A stretch of DNA of 64,000 bases, taken from the NCBI RefSeq assembly GCF_028401415.2, contig NZ_CP171821.2:124001-188000 (forward strand), given 5' to 3'. Under the pieces are notes generated by a model that was not told the DNA's origin, searched no databases, and saw only the letters and a list, made by a program, of their open reading frames with translations. This stretch comes from Glaciecola sp028401415 (lineage in GTDB: Bacteria; Pseudomonadota; Gammaproteobacteria; Enterobacterales; Alteromonadaceae). Within the stretch, counting starts at the first letter, position 1. Each line of letters begins with the position of its first letter. The position numbers and the translations under genes are program-made. Shown here piece after piece: positions 41,887 to 50,576 of the stretch.

Positions 41887-43836
41887 ATGTTGACAAATAC
41901 CGACGAAGCTGTTGATAACGGAAAACTACACGATGATAAAGAAGATTTATCATCAAACGAGTCTGGCAATCGGAGTTTCAGGGATGTGCTGAAGATTAAC
42001 GTATCAAGACGTAAGGTTTTGGCAGGTAGCGCAGTGGCAGCTGCCGCAGGATTTTTCACGCCAGCGGCAACAGCAGGTTTGCGTGGTTTAGGCGCAAATA
42101 GCATAGACCGCGACAACGATAGAATAAACCGAGAATTGGTTGGGTTTAGGCCTGTCGAGCGCGCGAGCGTACTAGACACACGTATGCCGACCATTTCTGA
42201 AGATTATGAATACCAGTCTCTTATACCTTGGGGCACGCCGATAGAGCCGGGCATTACCAACGAATATGCTGGCGACCCCAGTACTCGTCCAACATCTTCA
42301 GAAGCGGCCTTGCAGGTGGGGATTGGTCACGACGGAATGTGGTTTTTCCCTATCGACTTAAAAAGTCGGGAATCGTTTGGCCCTCGCTATCGTACCCGAA
42401 GCGACGAGGGCATGTTGTGTATCAATCATGAATTTGGTCGCAACGATCATGTATTAGGGAAAGCAGCGCCAGAGAGCTTAGAAGACGTGCGTCTTTCTCA
42501 AAATGTGCATGGTGTATCGGTAGTTCGCATCAAAGAGCACTTTGACGGTTGGAAGGTCGAACAGAGTGAAGCGGCGAGACGCATAACCGTCAACACACCG
42601 GTGAAATTCTCAGGACCTGCAGCTGACTCAGATTTACTGCAAAATCCGGCGGGTAACATGCCGCTTGGAACCGTCAATAATTGCGGCTCAGGTCCCACCC
42701 CATGGGGAACCTACTTAACGTGTGAAGAAAACTTCAATGGGTATTTTGGCTCAGCTTCACTTAGCGGTGACGAATTCGATACCGCAAGAACCGAAGAACA
42801 AGCTCGATATGGATTTGATTTCGATGGTTTTGGCTACGGTTGGCACTTTTTTGATAGACGTTTCGATTTAAGCGACCCCGATTATGTGAACGAACAGAAT
42901 CGATTTGGTTGGATAGTCGAAATTGATCCTTTCGACGGCACTCAAACACCCGTCAAACGCACAGCAATGGGTCGGTTTAAGCATGAAGCAGTTGCGATTG
43001 CCCAGAGCAGTAACGGTCGTATTGCCGCCTATATGGGTGATGATCAGCGTTTTGACTATTGCTACAAATATGTGTCTAACGAAGCTTGGGAAACTGCGAT
43101 TGCAGAAGGTCGAAGCCCTCTAGATGATGGCAAACTATACGTTGCACGCTACGACGATGACGGCACTGGCGAGTGGTTAGAGCTGACGATTGATAATCCT
43201 ATTCTTGCTGACCGATTTGCTGATCAAGCTGAATTGCTGGTATACGCGCGAGTTGCTGCCGACCTTCTAGGTGCGACACCAATGGATAGACCTGAGTGGA
43301 CGACTATCGGCAAAAATAGCGAAGTCTATTGGACCTTAACCAACAACTCTCAACGCGAAGTAGCAGATGCAGCAAACCCGATAGCGCCTAACAGCGATGG
43401 GCACATCATTCGTACTGTGGATGCGGACGATCATATGGGCACACGTTTCACTTGGGAAATCTATCTACTTGCAGGCGATACGCGAGACACGGAAGGTGTT
43501 TTTACGGACCCCGACTTAGCTTGGTCTGATGCCAGTGGTCGCTTATTTATTGGAACGGATGGTGGACAACCTGATGGCCTGCAAGACCAACTAACGGTAA
43601 TCGATACTAACAAAGACGTGCCCGAGCCAAAACGTCTGTTGGTAGGGGTGCAAAGCGACGAAGTAACTGGCTTTACTGTTACGCCTGACAGACGCACTGC
43701 ATTTGTCAACTTGCAGCACCCAGGAAATGGGGATCCAGCGTCAACGAACTTCCCAGCAGCTCCTGACGGCGTGACTATTCCACGCGACTCAACCTTGGTG
43801 CTTAAGCGAAAGAATGGCGCCGTGATTGGTTCTTAA
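41887..43836 (+). CDS. PhoX-family (DUF839) alkaline phosphatase, Tat-exported
   Basis: A 649-residue phosphatase. A hydrophilic 39-residue head is followed by the twin-arginine motif SRRKVLA (Arg41-Arg42) and an Ala-rich helix, so the folded enzyme is exported by Tat. The PhoX core is seen in CINHEFGRNDH, PWGTYLTCEENFNGYFG, GRFKHEAVAI and IGTDGGQPDGLQ, which hold Ca2+/Fe3+ ligands. PhoX hydrolyses phosphomonoesters in the periplasm and is the main marine alkaline phosphatase type. Pho-box heptamers lie upstream and tatABC directly downstream on the same strand. Confidence 0.9.
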   Translation: MLTNTDEAVDNGKLHDDKEDLSSNESGNRSFRDVLKINVSRRKVLAGSAVAAAAGFFTPAATAGLRGLGANSIDRDNDRINRELVGFRPVERASVLDTRMPTISEDYEYQSLIPWGTPIEPGITNEYAGDPSTRPTSSEAALQVGIGHDGMWFFPIDLKSRESFGPRYRTRSDEGMLCINHEFGRNDHVLGKAAPESLEDVRLSQNVHGVSVVRIKEHFDGWKVEQSEAARRITVNTPVKFSGPAADSDLLQNPAGNMPLGTVNNCGSGPTPWGTYLTCEENFNGYFGSASLSGDEFDTARTEEQARYGFDFDGFGYGWHFFDRRFDLSDPDYVNEQNRFGWIVEIDPFDGTQTPVKRTAMGRFKHEAVAIAQSSNGRIAAYMGDDQRFDYCYKYVSNEAWETAIAEGRSPLDDGKLYVARYDDDGTGEWLELTIDNPILADRFADQAELLVYARVAADLLGATPMDRPEWTTIGKNSEVYWTLTNNSQREVADAANPIAPNSDGHIIRTVDADDHMGTRFTWEIYLLAGDTRDTEGVFTDPDLAWSDASGRLFIGTDGGQPDGLQDQLTVIDTNKDVPEPKRLLVGVQSDEVTGFTVTPDRRTAFVNLQHPGNGDPASTNFPAAPDGVTIPRDSTLVLKRKNGAVIGS

Positions 43837-43858
43837 GCTGTTGCGGAGCACTTTGTAA

Positions 43859-43883
43859 AGGGCGCATGCAGCGCAAGCGCCCT
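43859..43883 (+). other. Hairpin between phoX-like gene and tatA
   Basis: AGGGCGC (43859-43865) pairs with GCGCCCT (43877-43883) across an 11-base loop. No T-run follows, so a full terminator is unlikely. It may partly attenuate or stabilise the message between the abundant substrate and the tat genes. Confidence 0.4.
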
Positions 43884-43913
43884 AAATACTAAACACTGAT
43901 TGAGGCACAAACT

Positions 43914-44138
43914 ATGGGTATAAGCGCATGGCAAATTCTAATTGTTCTACTGATCGTCGTTCTTCTTTTTGGTACAAAAAAATTAAGAGGTATCGGTGGT
44001 GATTTGGGCGAGGCAATTAAAGGCTTCAAGTCAGGCTTGAAGGAATCGGAGCCGTCTTCTGTTCAGTCACTTGAAAGTAAAATCGAGGCATCAGATGAGT
44101 TGGTTGACGCAGATTTTACGAAAAATTCACAGAGTTAA
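43914..44138 (+). CDS. tatA: Sec-independent translocase protein TatA
   Basis: A 74-residue pore-forming subunit. One helix (about 5-20, ISAWQILIVLLIVVLLFG) leads into the amphipathic helix with TKKLRGIGGDLGEAIKGFK, the TatA signature, then a short acidic tail. The ATG is 77 bp after the phosphatase stop. A short form compared with E. coli TatA (89). Confidence 0.92.
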   Translation: MGISAWQILIVLLIVVLLFGTKKLRGIGGDLGEAIKGFKSGLKESEPSSVQSLESKIEASDELVDADFTKNSQS

Positions 44139-44165
44139 ATAGCGCGTACGGACGGGATACAAATT

Positions 44166-44432
44166 ATGCCATTTGATATCGGCTTCATAGAGCTTTGTGT
44201 ACTGATGGTTGTCGCTCTGATGTTGCTTGGACCTGACAAGCTCACCGTTACGGCGAGATTTTTGAGTAAATTCTCTAGAAGAGTGAGCTACAAGGTTAAT
44301 TCATTGAAGTCTGAGATTAGCAGAGAGCTAGAAATGGACGAGCTGCGCAAGCAACTAGAATCGCAGAATAAACAGATGAGCGAAGCAATAGAACAAAAGC
44401 GTAATTTGAAAGGCAATATGAAAAAGCTTTAG
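44166..44432 (+). CDS. tatB: Sec-independent translocase protein TatB
   Basis: An 88-residue TatB: MPFDIGFIELCVLMVVALMLLGPDKL has the conserved Glu of the transmembrane segment (residue 9) and the Gly-Pro hinge. The amphipathic helix and a coiled tail follow, but the tail is far shorter than in E. coli TatB (171). TatB binds twin-arginine signals together with TatC. It lies 27 bp after tatA. Confidence 0.9.
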   Translation: MPFDIGFIELCVLMVVALMLLGPDKLTVTARFLSKFSRRVSYKVNSLKSEISRELEMDELRKQLESQNKQMSEAIEQKRNLKGNMKKL

Positions 44433-44544
44433 AAATGTGCATAGACCTTAGTTTAGGGGCTCCTATGGTTTGCTTAATATCACTGTTTTCTCAAAGCAAT
44501 GTTGGTTGAATTTTATGTTTTTTTGGCGAAAGGGTTGAAGAATA

Positions 44545-45369
44545 GTGTTGCACAAAACGGGGTCACAACCAAAAGAATCGTGTCGAAAACAACACGCCTA
44601 CGTAAAAGCTGAAATGCCGCTTTTGCTTCATTTACTTGAACTGAGAACCCGACTCATCAAAGCAGTCTTAGCAATTTTGATACTTTTTGTAAGTCTCATC
44701 GCATTTGCCAATGACATTTACTTAACCCTGGTAAAGCCACTCATGCTGCAGTTGCCAGAGAACAGCGAAATGGTAGCAACTGGGTTAATCGACCCATTTT
44801 TTACGCCATTCAAACTTGTGCTGATTTTGTCATTTTTCTTAGCGATACCGGTCATTCTTCATCAGCTATGGTCGTTTGTTGCACCCGGTTTGTACAAGGG
44901 CGAGCGCAAAATGGGCGGATTAATTCTCCTAAGCAGTATTGTGTTGTTCTATTCGGGCATGCTGTTTTGCTATTTTGTTGTTTTTCCACTCATGTTTCAG
45001 TTTTTCCCTTCAGTTGTGCCAGAGGGTATCCGCTACATCCCGGATATGACCAACAGCTTGAATATTATGTTGAAGCTTTTTTTCGCCTTCGGTTTAGCGT
45101 TCGAGGTGCCTATTTTTACTATGGTCGCGATATTTAGCGGCGCAACGACAGTTGATAAACTCAAGCAAAGCCGCTCATACGTTATTGTCTCGGCTTTCGC
45201 GATTGGGATGTTGCTTACACCTCCCGACATGATATCGCAAACACTATTGGCTATTCCTATGTGGCTATTGTTTGAATTAGGCCTTGTGTTAGCTACTTGG
45301 TTTAAACCTGATGCCACTTCGACAAGCAAAAACACAGAGCCTTCACGGCAGCCAATTAAAAGCGATTGA
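44545..45369 (+). CDS. tatC: Sec-independent translocase protein TatC
   Basis: A 274-residue polytopic protein; six helices. Signature segments: LLHLLELRTRLIKA at the N terminus, FVAPGLYKGERK with the essential Glu, and SAFAIGMLLTPPDMISQTLLAIPMWLLFELG. TatC is the receptor for twin-arginine signal peptides. GTG 44545 gives a 22-residue extra head relative to E. coli TatC; ATG 44611 would give the usual start but lacks a ribosome site. It is 112 bp after tatB, on the same strand. Confidence 0.9.
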   Translation: MLHKTGSQPKESCRKQHAYVKAEMPLLLHLLELRTRLIKAVLAILILFVSLIAFANDIYLTLVKPLMLQLPENSEMVATGLIDPFFTPFKLVLILSFFLAIPVILHQLWSFVAPGLYKGERKMGGLILLSSIVLFYSGMLFCYFVVFPLMFQFFPSVVPEGIRYIPDMTNSLNIMLKLFFAFGLAFEVPIFTMVAIFSGATTVDKLKQSRSYVIVSAFAIGMLLTPPDMISQTLLAIPMWLLFELGLVLATWFKPDATSTSKNTEPSRQPIKSD

Positions 45370-45543
45370 ACGCATATGTAGGATACGACTTATGATGAAA
45401 AGAATCATTTTGAGCGAGTAGAATTTGAGCTACTTAGCAAAACACTAATCGCTTAATTTGTAAACGAGCTTAACACCGAATAGGACTGCTTATTCGGAAC
45501 GCTCAAGCTATATGAACCATCACGTACTTTTAATGGAATGAAC

Positions 45544-46107
45544 ATGAAAAAACAAAGTTTTATTGCAGCCGCACTACTATTGTTATCTGTGCAAGCCAAT
45601 GCACTGATAATTTCTTTAGAGGGAGAACAAGCGGACGGGGAATCGTTCAATATCTTTACCGTCAACAATACAGACACTCGCGAGGTGTTAGATCTCAGTT
45701 TCAATTTTATTTATGAGGCTTTCACGCCGTCTTGGGGGGCTGATTTAGTGCTTGAAATCGCGCATATAGACAGTGGCAGCTTTTTTCAAGTTGGTACGCA
45801 AGACTTCGGATGCACTGATTTGGGCGTATTGTGTGAGTTTGACTTATGCTTACCTGACGAATCAGGTGTTTTCAGTGCCGCCGGAATGATTTCATTGCCT
45901 TTTAGAGCAATTATAGATGGGTCAGGCGTTTGGGAAATCCTAATCGCAGACTCCTTCGATGACTCGGGCATCGACGGACAGTTTTTGAGTGGTTCTTTTG
46001 TTGAAGTGATTCAAGGCGAACGAGTCATTGCTGCATCAGGACCCTCTTCAATACTGATTCTAGTGTGCATCATGCTGATGTTATCTGCTCGAAAAAGACG
46101 AATATAA
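45544..46107 (+). CDS. Secreted protein with PEP-CTERM-like C-terminal sorting tail
   Basis: A 187-residue protein: signal peptide (1-19, ending in Ala-Asn-Ala), a 140-residue beta-rich acidic domain with four Cys in two close pairs (DFGCTDLGVLCEFDLCLP), and a C-terminal tripartite tail of ASGPSS, a hydrophobic helix and the basic end ARKRRI. That tail resembles PEP-CTERM exosortase signals, but the Pro-Glu-Pro is not canonical. ATG 45544 is preferred over 45538 on ribosome-site spacing. The role is unknown; a surface or matrix protein is likely. Confidence 0.65.
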   Translation: MKKQSFIAAALLLLSVQANALIISLEGEQADGESFNIFTVNNTDTREVLDLSFNFIYEAFTPSWGADLVLEIAHIDSGSFFQVGTQDFGCTDLGVLCEFDLCLPDESGVFSAAGMISLPFRAIIDGSGVWEILIADSFDDSGIDGQFLSGSFVEVIQGERVIAASGPSSILILVCIMLMLSARKRRI

Positions 46108-46184
46108 TGCCCTTATAGTGTACATCTTTTATGTGAAGCTACAGAGTGTATTGTCTCGGTAGCTTTTGTTTTTATAAAAGTTGA

Positions 46185-46718
46185 TTATTCCCAAGCCATC
46201 TCAAGCATATGATTATTCAAATGCATAGCATGGGCTCGCTCATACTCGTTTTTATTCAACTGCCCATATGCAAAGTGCTCTTTAAGCTTTCCTGAGTGCT
46301 TAGCAAAACGCTTGATGGATAGGCGAATTGACTCGATTGCAAGGGGTAGGGGCGTATCCGCATTAATGGGCTGGGTTCCCGGAATGTCTTTATCTAGCGC
46401 ATGGTGCATTTGATGCTTAGCACTGAAACCCGAAAAAGCTAAAGTACCCACTGTTTGTTTGAACAGCGTGGAGTGATGTTGAGGATAACCATCAATGGAT
46501 AAATCAATGCTTTGGGCGCAATGCAAAAGTGTTTTACTCAAATTCCATTGGCCTAACATGGTAATATTTTGTTGCTCAATAAGGTCTACGTTTTTAAGCA
46601 TTTGCTTAAGGCTCAGTATTGCATCGCTCTTAGGAACGAATTGCCACACCAAAAAGCCACCTGCACCTACCGCTAAGCCTGCCAGGGCTGTGTTTTTCAA
46701 GAACTTTCGCCTGTTCAT
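46185..46718 (-). CDS. DUF1569 protein with twin-arginine signal
   Basis: A 177-residue protein. Met-Asn-Arg-Arg-Lys-Phe-Leu-Lys plus an Ala/Gly-rich helix (10-28) form a Tat signal. The rest matches DUF1569 of the DinB-like four-helix fold: QWNLSKTLLHCAQSIDLSIDG, HHALDKDIPGTQPIN. His residues could bind metal. It is exported folded, and it lies within 1 kb of tatC on the opposite strand, divergent from ychJ. Its function is unknown. Confidence 0.75.
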   Translation of the reverse strand: MNRRKFLKNTALAGLAVGAGGFLVWQFVPKSDAILSLKQMLKNVDLIEQQNITMLGQWNLSKTLLHCAQSIDLSIDGYPQHHSTLFKQTVGTLAFSGFSAKHQMHHALDKDIPGTQPINADTPLPLAIESIRLSIKRFAKHSGKLKEHFAYGQLNKNEYERAHAMHLNNHMLEMAWE

Positions 46719-46799
46719 AAATGCTCATCTACCTTTTTTAAGTGTGCAATCTCTCATATACTCGCGATTCATGGCTAAACAATTGTGACATACATTATC

Positions 46800-47270
46800 A
46801 TGAGTAAAACAAATTGTTTTTGCGGTAGCCAAGTCGATTTCGCCTCATGCTGCCAACCCTATCACAAGGGAAAACTGGCACCGAATGCTCAAGTATTGAT
46901 GCGTTCTCGTTTTAGCGCATATGCGGTTAAGAATTATCAATACATTGCGCGTACATATGCCAAGGGATACGGCGATGACGTGGACGAAACAAGCCTTGCT
47001 GCGCATGATCAACTCACTAATTGGTTGTCGTTGGATGTGCTAGAGCACTATGAACACGGCACAACGTCGCTTGTAGAGTTTAAAGCATACTATAAAATTC
47101 ATGGGCAATACTATGTCATGCATGAGCGTTCTAGTTTTATCTTCGAAGATTCACAATGGTTCTACACCAACGGGCGCATGATGGACGGTAGCGGGCCATT
47201 CAAACCACAACGAAATTCCCCATGCATTTGTGGGAGCGGCAAGAAGTTTAAAAAATGTTGTGGTGCCTAA
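46800..47270 (+). CDS. ychJ: YchJ family protein with two SEC-C motifs
   Basis: A 156-residue protein from ATG 46800. It has Cys-x-Cys-Gly-Ser zinc-binding SEC-C motifs at both ends (CFCGSQVDFASCC and CICGSGKKFKKCC) around an NTF2-like domain with VLMRSRFSAYAVKNYQYI. This matches UPF0225 YchJ. The function is unknown. An upstream in-frame ATG at 46785 overlaps the promoter region and is less like the family start. Confidence 0.88.
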   Translation: MSKTNCFCGSQVDFASCCQPYHKGKLAPNAQVLMRSRFSAYAVKNYQYIARTYAKGYGDDVDETSLAAHDQLTNWLSLDVLEHYEHGTTSLVEFKAYYKIHGQYYVMHERSSFIFEDSQWFYTNGRMMDGSGPFKPQRNSPCICGSGKKFKKCCGA

Positions 47271-47383
47271 ATTCACTTTTATCGATTGATAAGTTGATCC
47301 AGATCCACTAAAGACAATTGAAAAGGCAAGCCACTATCGTCTACACTCGTGATATGTTTTGACTGTTTGGTGAGGAAAGGAGC

Positions 47384-48775
47384 GTGTTAAACAAGCTCAA
47401 TGCCTTAGATCTCGCGTTTTTATCGCTAGAGAAGCGCAGCACGCCAGTAAACGTCGCCAGTCTCACCATTTTCGAGATTCCGAAGAACTATAAGGGTCAT
47501 TTTCCAAGCGATTTATTTAACAAATTGCTTGTGCAAGAAGCTAAACCGCCCTTTAACCAAAAGCTTAGTTCGGTTCACAGCACCGCCATGCCCCACTGGG
47601 TGACCGATACTCACTTTGACATTCATTATCATGTGCGTCATTCGGCCTTGCCGCATCCGGGAAAATTGGAAGACTTACTGGCGCTAACTTCTCGCCTACA
47701 CAGCCAATTGCTCGACCGCACAAGACCCTTGTGGGAATTTCATTTAATTGAGGGCTTAGAAAACAATCAATTCGCTTTGTATTTAAAGATGCATCATGCG
47801 GCCATTGATGGCATGGGCGGGGTTGAACTGATGAAAAACTGGTTCAGTTTATCATCGGGCGATGAGGTAAAAGCGCCTTGGTCTTGCATGCCTGCTCATC
47901 GCGATAAAGAGCAAGGGCATGACTTATTTACCAACGCAAGCAAGCTTGTTGACAAAATGGCAGCAAACACAAAAATGGTGCAAGACCTATCGAAGATGGT
48001 GTTCGGACAATATCTAAAGACCATAGGATTTGATAGTAATGCATCACCAGTGCCCTTCAGTGCGCCGCAGTCGATGATAAACGTGCCAATTACATGCTCG
48101 CGCAGTTTTGCAGTTAAAACCCTGCCATTCAAAGATATTGCGGCGCTTGGAAAAAAGGTAAACGCTACCGTAAACGATGTAGTGCTTGCGATGTGCTCAA
48201 GTGCTCTGCGCAAATACATGCTTGAGCATGACGCATTACCAAAAAAATCTCTTATTGCTTCTGTTCCCGTATCTGTGCGCCATAAAAGTGGGTCTGGCAA
48301 TCAAATCACTTACGTGATTGCAGACTTGGCGACTGATGAGCCTGATACCATGACGCGCATTCAGCGGATTGGGCGTTCTACAAAAGACGCTAAAAAAGAA
48401 TTGGTCGGCATATCTTCTGATGCTGCAAGCAATTTTGCATTTTTAGCCCAAGGGGTGGTTGCGATAATGAATCAACTCAATATTTCAAGCATGATGCCGC
48501 CTGCTGCGAATGTCATCATCTCGAATATTCCGGGGCCGCGCAAAGCACTGTATTTCGGAAAAGCTAAGCTTATAGCGACGTATCCTTTATCAGTGTTATT
48601 GGATGGACAAGCCTTAAACATTACCGTTGTCAGCTATCGTGATTCGGTATGTCTTGGGCTGATGGCATGCCGCGATACGATACCCGATGTTGGGATTATT
48701 GCAGATTATATAGAGTCGGCGATGGACGATATTAAAGCCGGTGTGTTTTTGCAAGATGCAATGCAAGCAGACTAA
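47384..48775 (+). CDS. Wax ester synthase / diacylglycerol acyltransferase (WS/DGAT)
   Basis: A 463-residue enzyme. The active-site motif HHAAIDGMGGVELM (about 144) is the HHxxxDG of WS/DGAT proteins, and the C-terminal ANVIISNIPGPRKALYF motif is also present. It joins acyl-CoA with a long alcohol or diacylglycerol to make neutral storage lipids at the inner membrane. The start is GTG 47384 behind GGAAAGGAG. A hairpin terminator follows. Two phasin genes and a TetR regulator come next, suggesting a storage-granule cluster. Confidence 0.88.
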   Translation: MLNKLNALDLAFLSLEKRSTPVNVASLTIFEIPKNYKGHFPSDLFNKLLVQEAKPPFNQKLSSVHSTAMPHWVTDTHFDIHYHVRHSALPHPGKLEDLLALTSRLHSQLLDRTRPLWEFHLIEGLENNQFALYLKMHHAAIDGMGGVELMKNWFSLSSGDEVKAPWSCMPAHRDKEQGHDLFTNASKLVDKMAANTKMVQDLSKMVFGQYLKTIGFDSNASPVPFSAPQSMINVPITCSRSFAVKTLPFKDIAALGKKVNATVNDVVLAMCSSALRKYMLEHDALPKKSLIASVPVSVRHKSGSGNQITYVIADLATDEPDTMTRIQRIGRSTKDAKKELVGISSDAASNFAFLAQGVVAIMNQLNISSMMPPAANVIISNIPGPRKALYFGKAKLIATYPLSVLLDGQALNITVVSYRDSVCLGLMACRDTIPDVGIIADYIESAMDDIKAGVFLQDAMQAD

Positions 48776-48786
48776 TCAAAAAGCAA

Positions 48787-48809
48787 GCCACTTTAAAAAG
48801 TGGCCTTTT
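48787..48809. terminator. Intrinsic terminator after the wax ester synthase gene
   Basis: Stem GCCACTT (48787-48793) with AAGTGGC (48798-48804) and a 4-base loop, followed by CTTTT. It is placed between the + strand acyltransferase and the - strand phasin. An A-rich run before the stem could let it work both ways. Confidence 0.65.
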
Positions 48810-48865
48810 GAATTTAATACAAGCCTTATCCGATTGTTGATCCGCCATTGTGCAGTCCTATTTTT

Positions 48866-49315
48866 TTACTTGGGTTTGGGCGCAGCGCTCTTCGATTCAG
48901 ACGTTTTATTGGTTGTGACTGCGGCTTTTCTGGCGCTCGTTCTTTTTGGTGCGGCTTTTTTCACCGTTGCTGCTTTCCTGACTGGCGCTTGTTCGGCCTT
49001 CTTTTCAATCAAATCATCTACAATCTTCGTAAGTTGTTCAACTTTTGCGTTCAGCTTCTCTAGTTTTTGTTCATGCGAATGATTAGCGTCTGTTTTAAAT
49101 AAAGATTTGCCTTTTGAGGTCATCCCTCCTGTCGTATCGTTAATTTTGCTTTGAATCTGAGTACCTTGGGTGAGCAGTTCATTGTACAACTGCGTTGATT
49201 GTTTTTGAGCATTATCAATTGACTTGCTAATTAGCTCTATACTCGTTTCAATCGAGCCCAATCCTGCTAACCAGGTGTTTCGAGCAATTTTTTCGAAGCT
49301 TTGTTTAGTTGACAT
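48866..49315 (-). CDS. Phasin with basic histone-like tail (PhaF-type)
   Basis: A 149-residue granule-coat protein. The phasin half (residues 1-105) begins SFEKIARNTWLAGLGSIETS and continues as a long coiled-coil helix. The last ~45 residues are Lys/Ala-rich repeats (KKAAPKRTSARKAA) like the DNA-binding tail of PhaF, which tethers storage granules to the nucleoid. It likely coats polyhydroxyalkanoate or neutral-lipid granules. No polyester synthase gene is in this window. Confidence 0.82.
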   Translation of the reverse strand: MSTKQSFEKIARNTWLAGLGSIETSIELISKSIDNAQKQSTQLYNELLTQGTQIQSKINDTTGGMTSKGKSLFKTDANHSHEQKLEKLNAKVEQLTKIVDDLIEKKAEQAPVRKAATVKKAAPKRTSARKAAVTTNKTSESKSAAPKPK

Positions 49316-49410
49316 AATAAATAGTCCTCATTAATAGAAAAAGTCATGCACTGCCTGCAAAATCGAGCGAATTGCGGCCGTTTCACATGCACTAAAAGTT
49401 TTTAAAAACG

Positions 49411-49758
49411 CTAAGACAGTTTGCTAACGGCAAGTGTTAAAGCATCTACTTTTTGTGAAAGCTCATTAATTTTGGCGTCTATATCTGCGGTATCACCACC
49501 AAGCTTTTTCTTCACATCTTGCACCCGCTTCTCAACAGATGAGCTTTCTTTCAGCTTCTTTTTTGTATCTTTTTCCAATTTTTCGCCTTTTGAGACTAAG
49601 TCGGTAAATAGGCGGCTGGTTTCGGTGTTGAGTTTTTCGTACTGGCTTTGTATTTCTTCGAAACTTTTGCCGTAAGCGCCCAGACCGGCAAGCCAGATCT
49701 TACGCGCTAACTCTTCCGCTGTTTCAATTGTGTTATTCACTACTTTTGCATTGGTCAT
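49411..49758 (-). CDS. Phasin (PhaI-type)
   Basis: About 115 residues from ATG at 49758, with GAGAAAG just upstream. The phasin segment IETAEELARKIWLAGLGAYG parallels the first phasin, then long heptad-like helices with many Lys and Glu. It lacks the basic tail, as in PhaI versus PhaF. The 15 residues that could be added upstream do not fit the family. It is 95 bp from the tailed phasin on the same strand, and divergent from the regulator gene. Confidence 0.82.
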   Translation of the reverse strand: MTNAKVVNNTIETAEELARKIWLAGLGAYGKSFEEIQSQYEKLNTETSRLFTDLVSKGEKLEKDTKKKLKESSSVEKRVQDVKKKLGGDTADIDAKINELSQKVDALTLAVSKLS

Positions 49759-49953
49759 GTGCTTTCTCCATCGCTTTTGAATCAAATTTGTGACGTAGAT
49801 CAAGAAGACGAGATCTCCTTTACCTTTACAATCTACCTAAGACGATTAGAAAGCGCATACTAAAGACGGATGCATTACAAAAATGCTGGTAATCGAACGT
49901 GGTGTGTAAATACCCATCCCTTTGTTGTAATGCCCTTTTTGGAGATATGCCTA

Positions 49954-50571
49954 ATGAAGACTGCTGAAAAAGTGCTGATGATCAGTCTTGAGCTCTTTAA
50001 TCAGGAAGGTGAGGGCAATGTGAGTAGTGTGGATATTGCCAATGAATTAGATATCAGTCCCGGCAATCTTTATTATCACTACCGCGGTAAAGATGAAATT
50101 ATCGAAGCCTTGGTTGAGCGCTATGTTAGCAGGATGAGCGCCATCGAACAGTCCTTCAGCGAAGACGTGGATTTCTATCGATACTTACACCATTGTTTAG
50201 AGATAATGCATCTGTTTCGATTTTTGTTTCAAAATATCGCTGAGCTTTGCGTGCGCTACCCCGCTATTAATAAAAAACTGCAAAGAGTGGCGAAATTCCA
50301 ACGGAAATATTTGCGCGAGTTTTTAATCAAGCAACAAAAAGTCGAGGTGCTGTCGGGGAGTTCTGAAGATATTGATTTATTGCTCGATGTGATTAGCTTA
50401 GTCTTGTTTCAAAGCTTGAACTACTATCGTATGCAAGGCGAGGTTTTAAATAATCCTGATATAGTATATCGAGAGCTAATGACCATTTTCTTCTCTCTAC
50501 AACCGTATTACAAAAACAGGGCACGGGCATCTAACATTAAACAGGCGATATTGAATAAAACGATAGTTTGA
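49954..50571 (+). CDS. TetR-family regulator (PhaD-like)
   Basis: A 205-residue regulator from ATG 49954 (GGAGA site 8 bp upstream). The N-terminal helix-turn-helix is VDIANELDISPGNLYYHY followed by KDEIIEALVERYV. The remaining helical domain binds an unknown ligand. The promoter region holds a 9-bp inverted repeat GCATTACAA / TTGTAATGC (49872-49880 and 49925-49933) that may be an operator for the divergent phasin and regulator promoters. Control of the storage-granule genes is inferred from position and from PhaD precedent. Confidence 0.8.
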   Translation: MKTAEKVLMISLELFNQEGEGNVSSVDIANELDISPGNLYYHYRGKDEIIEALVERYVSRMSAIEQSFSEDVDFYRYLHHCLEIMHLFRFLFQNIAELCVRYPAINKKLQRVAKFQRKYLREFLIKQQKVEVLSGSSEDIDLLLDVISLVLFQSLNYYRMQGEVLNNPDIVYRELMTIFFSLQPYYKNRARASNIKQAILNKTIV

Positions 50572-50576
50572 AGGAT

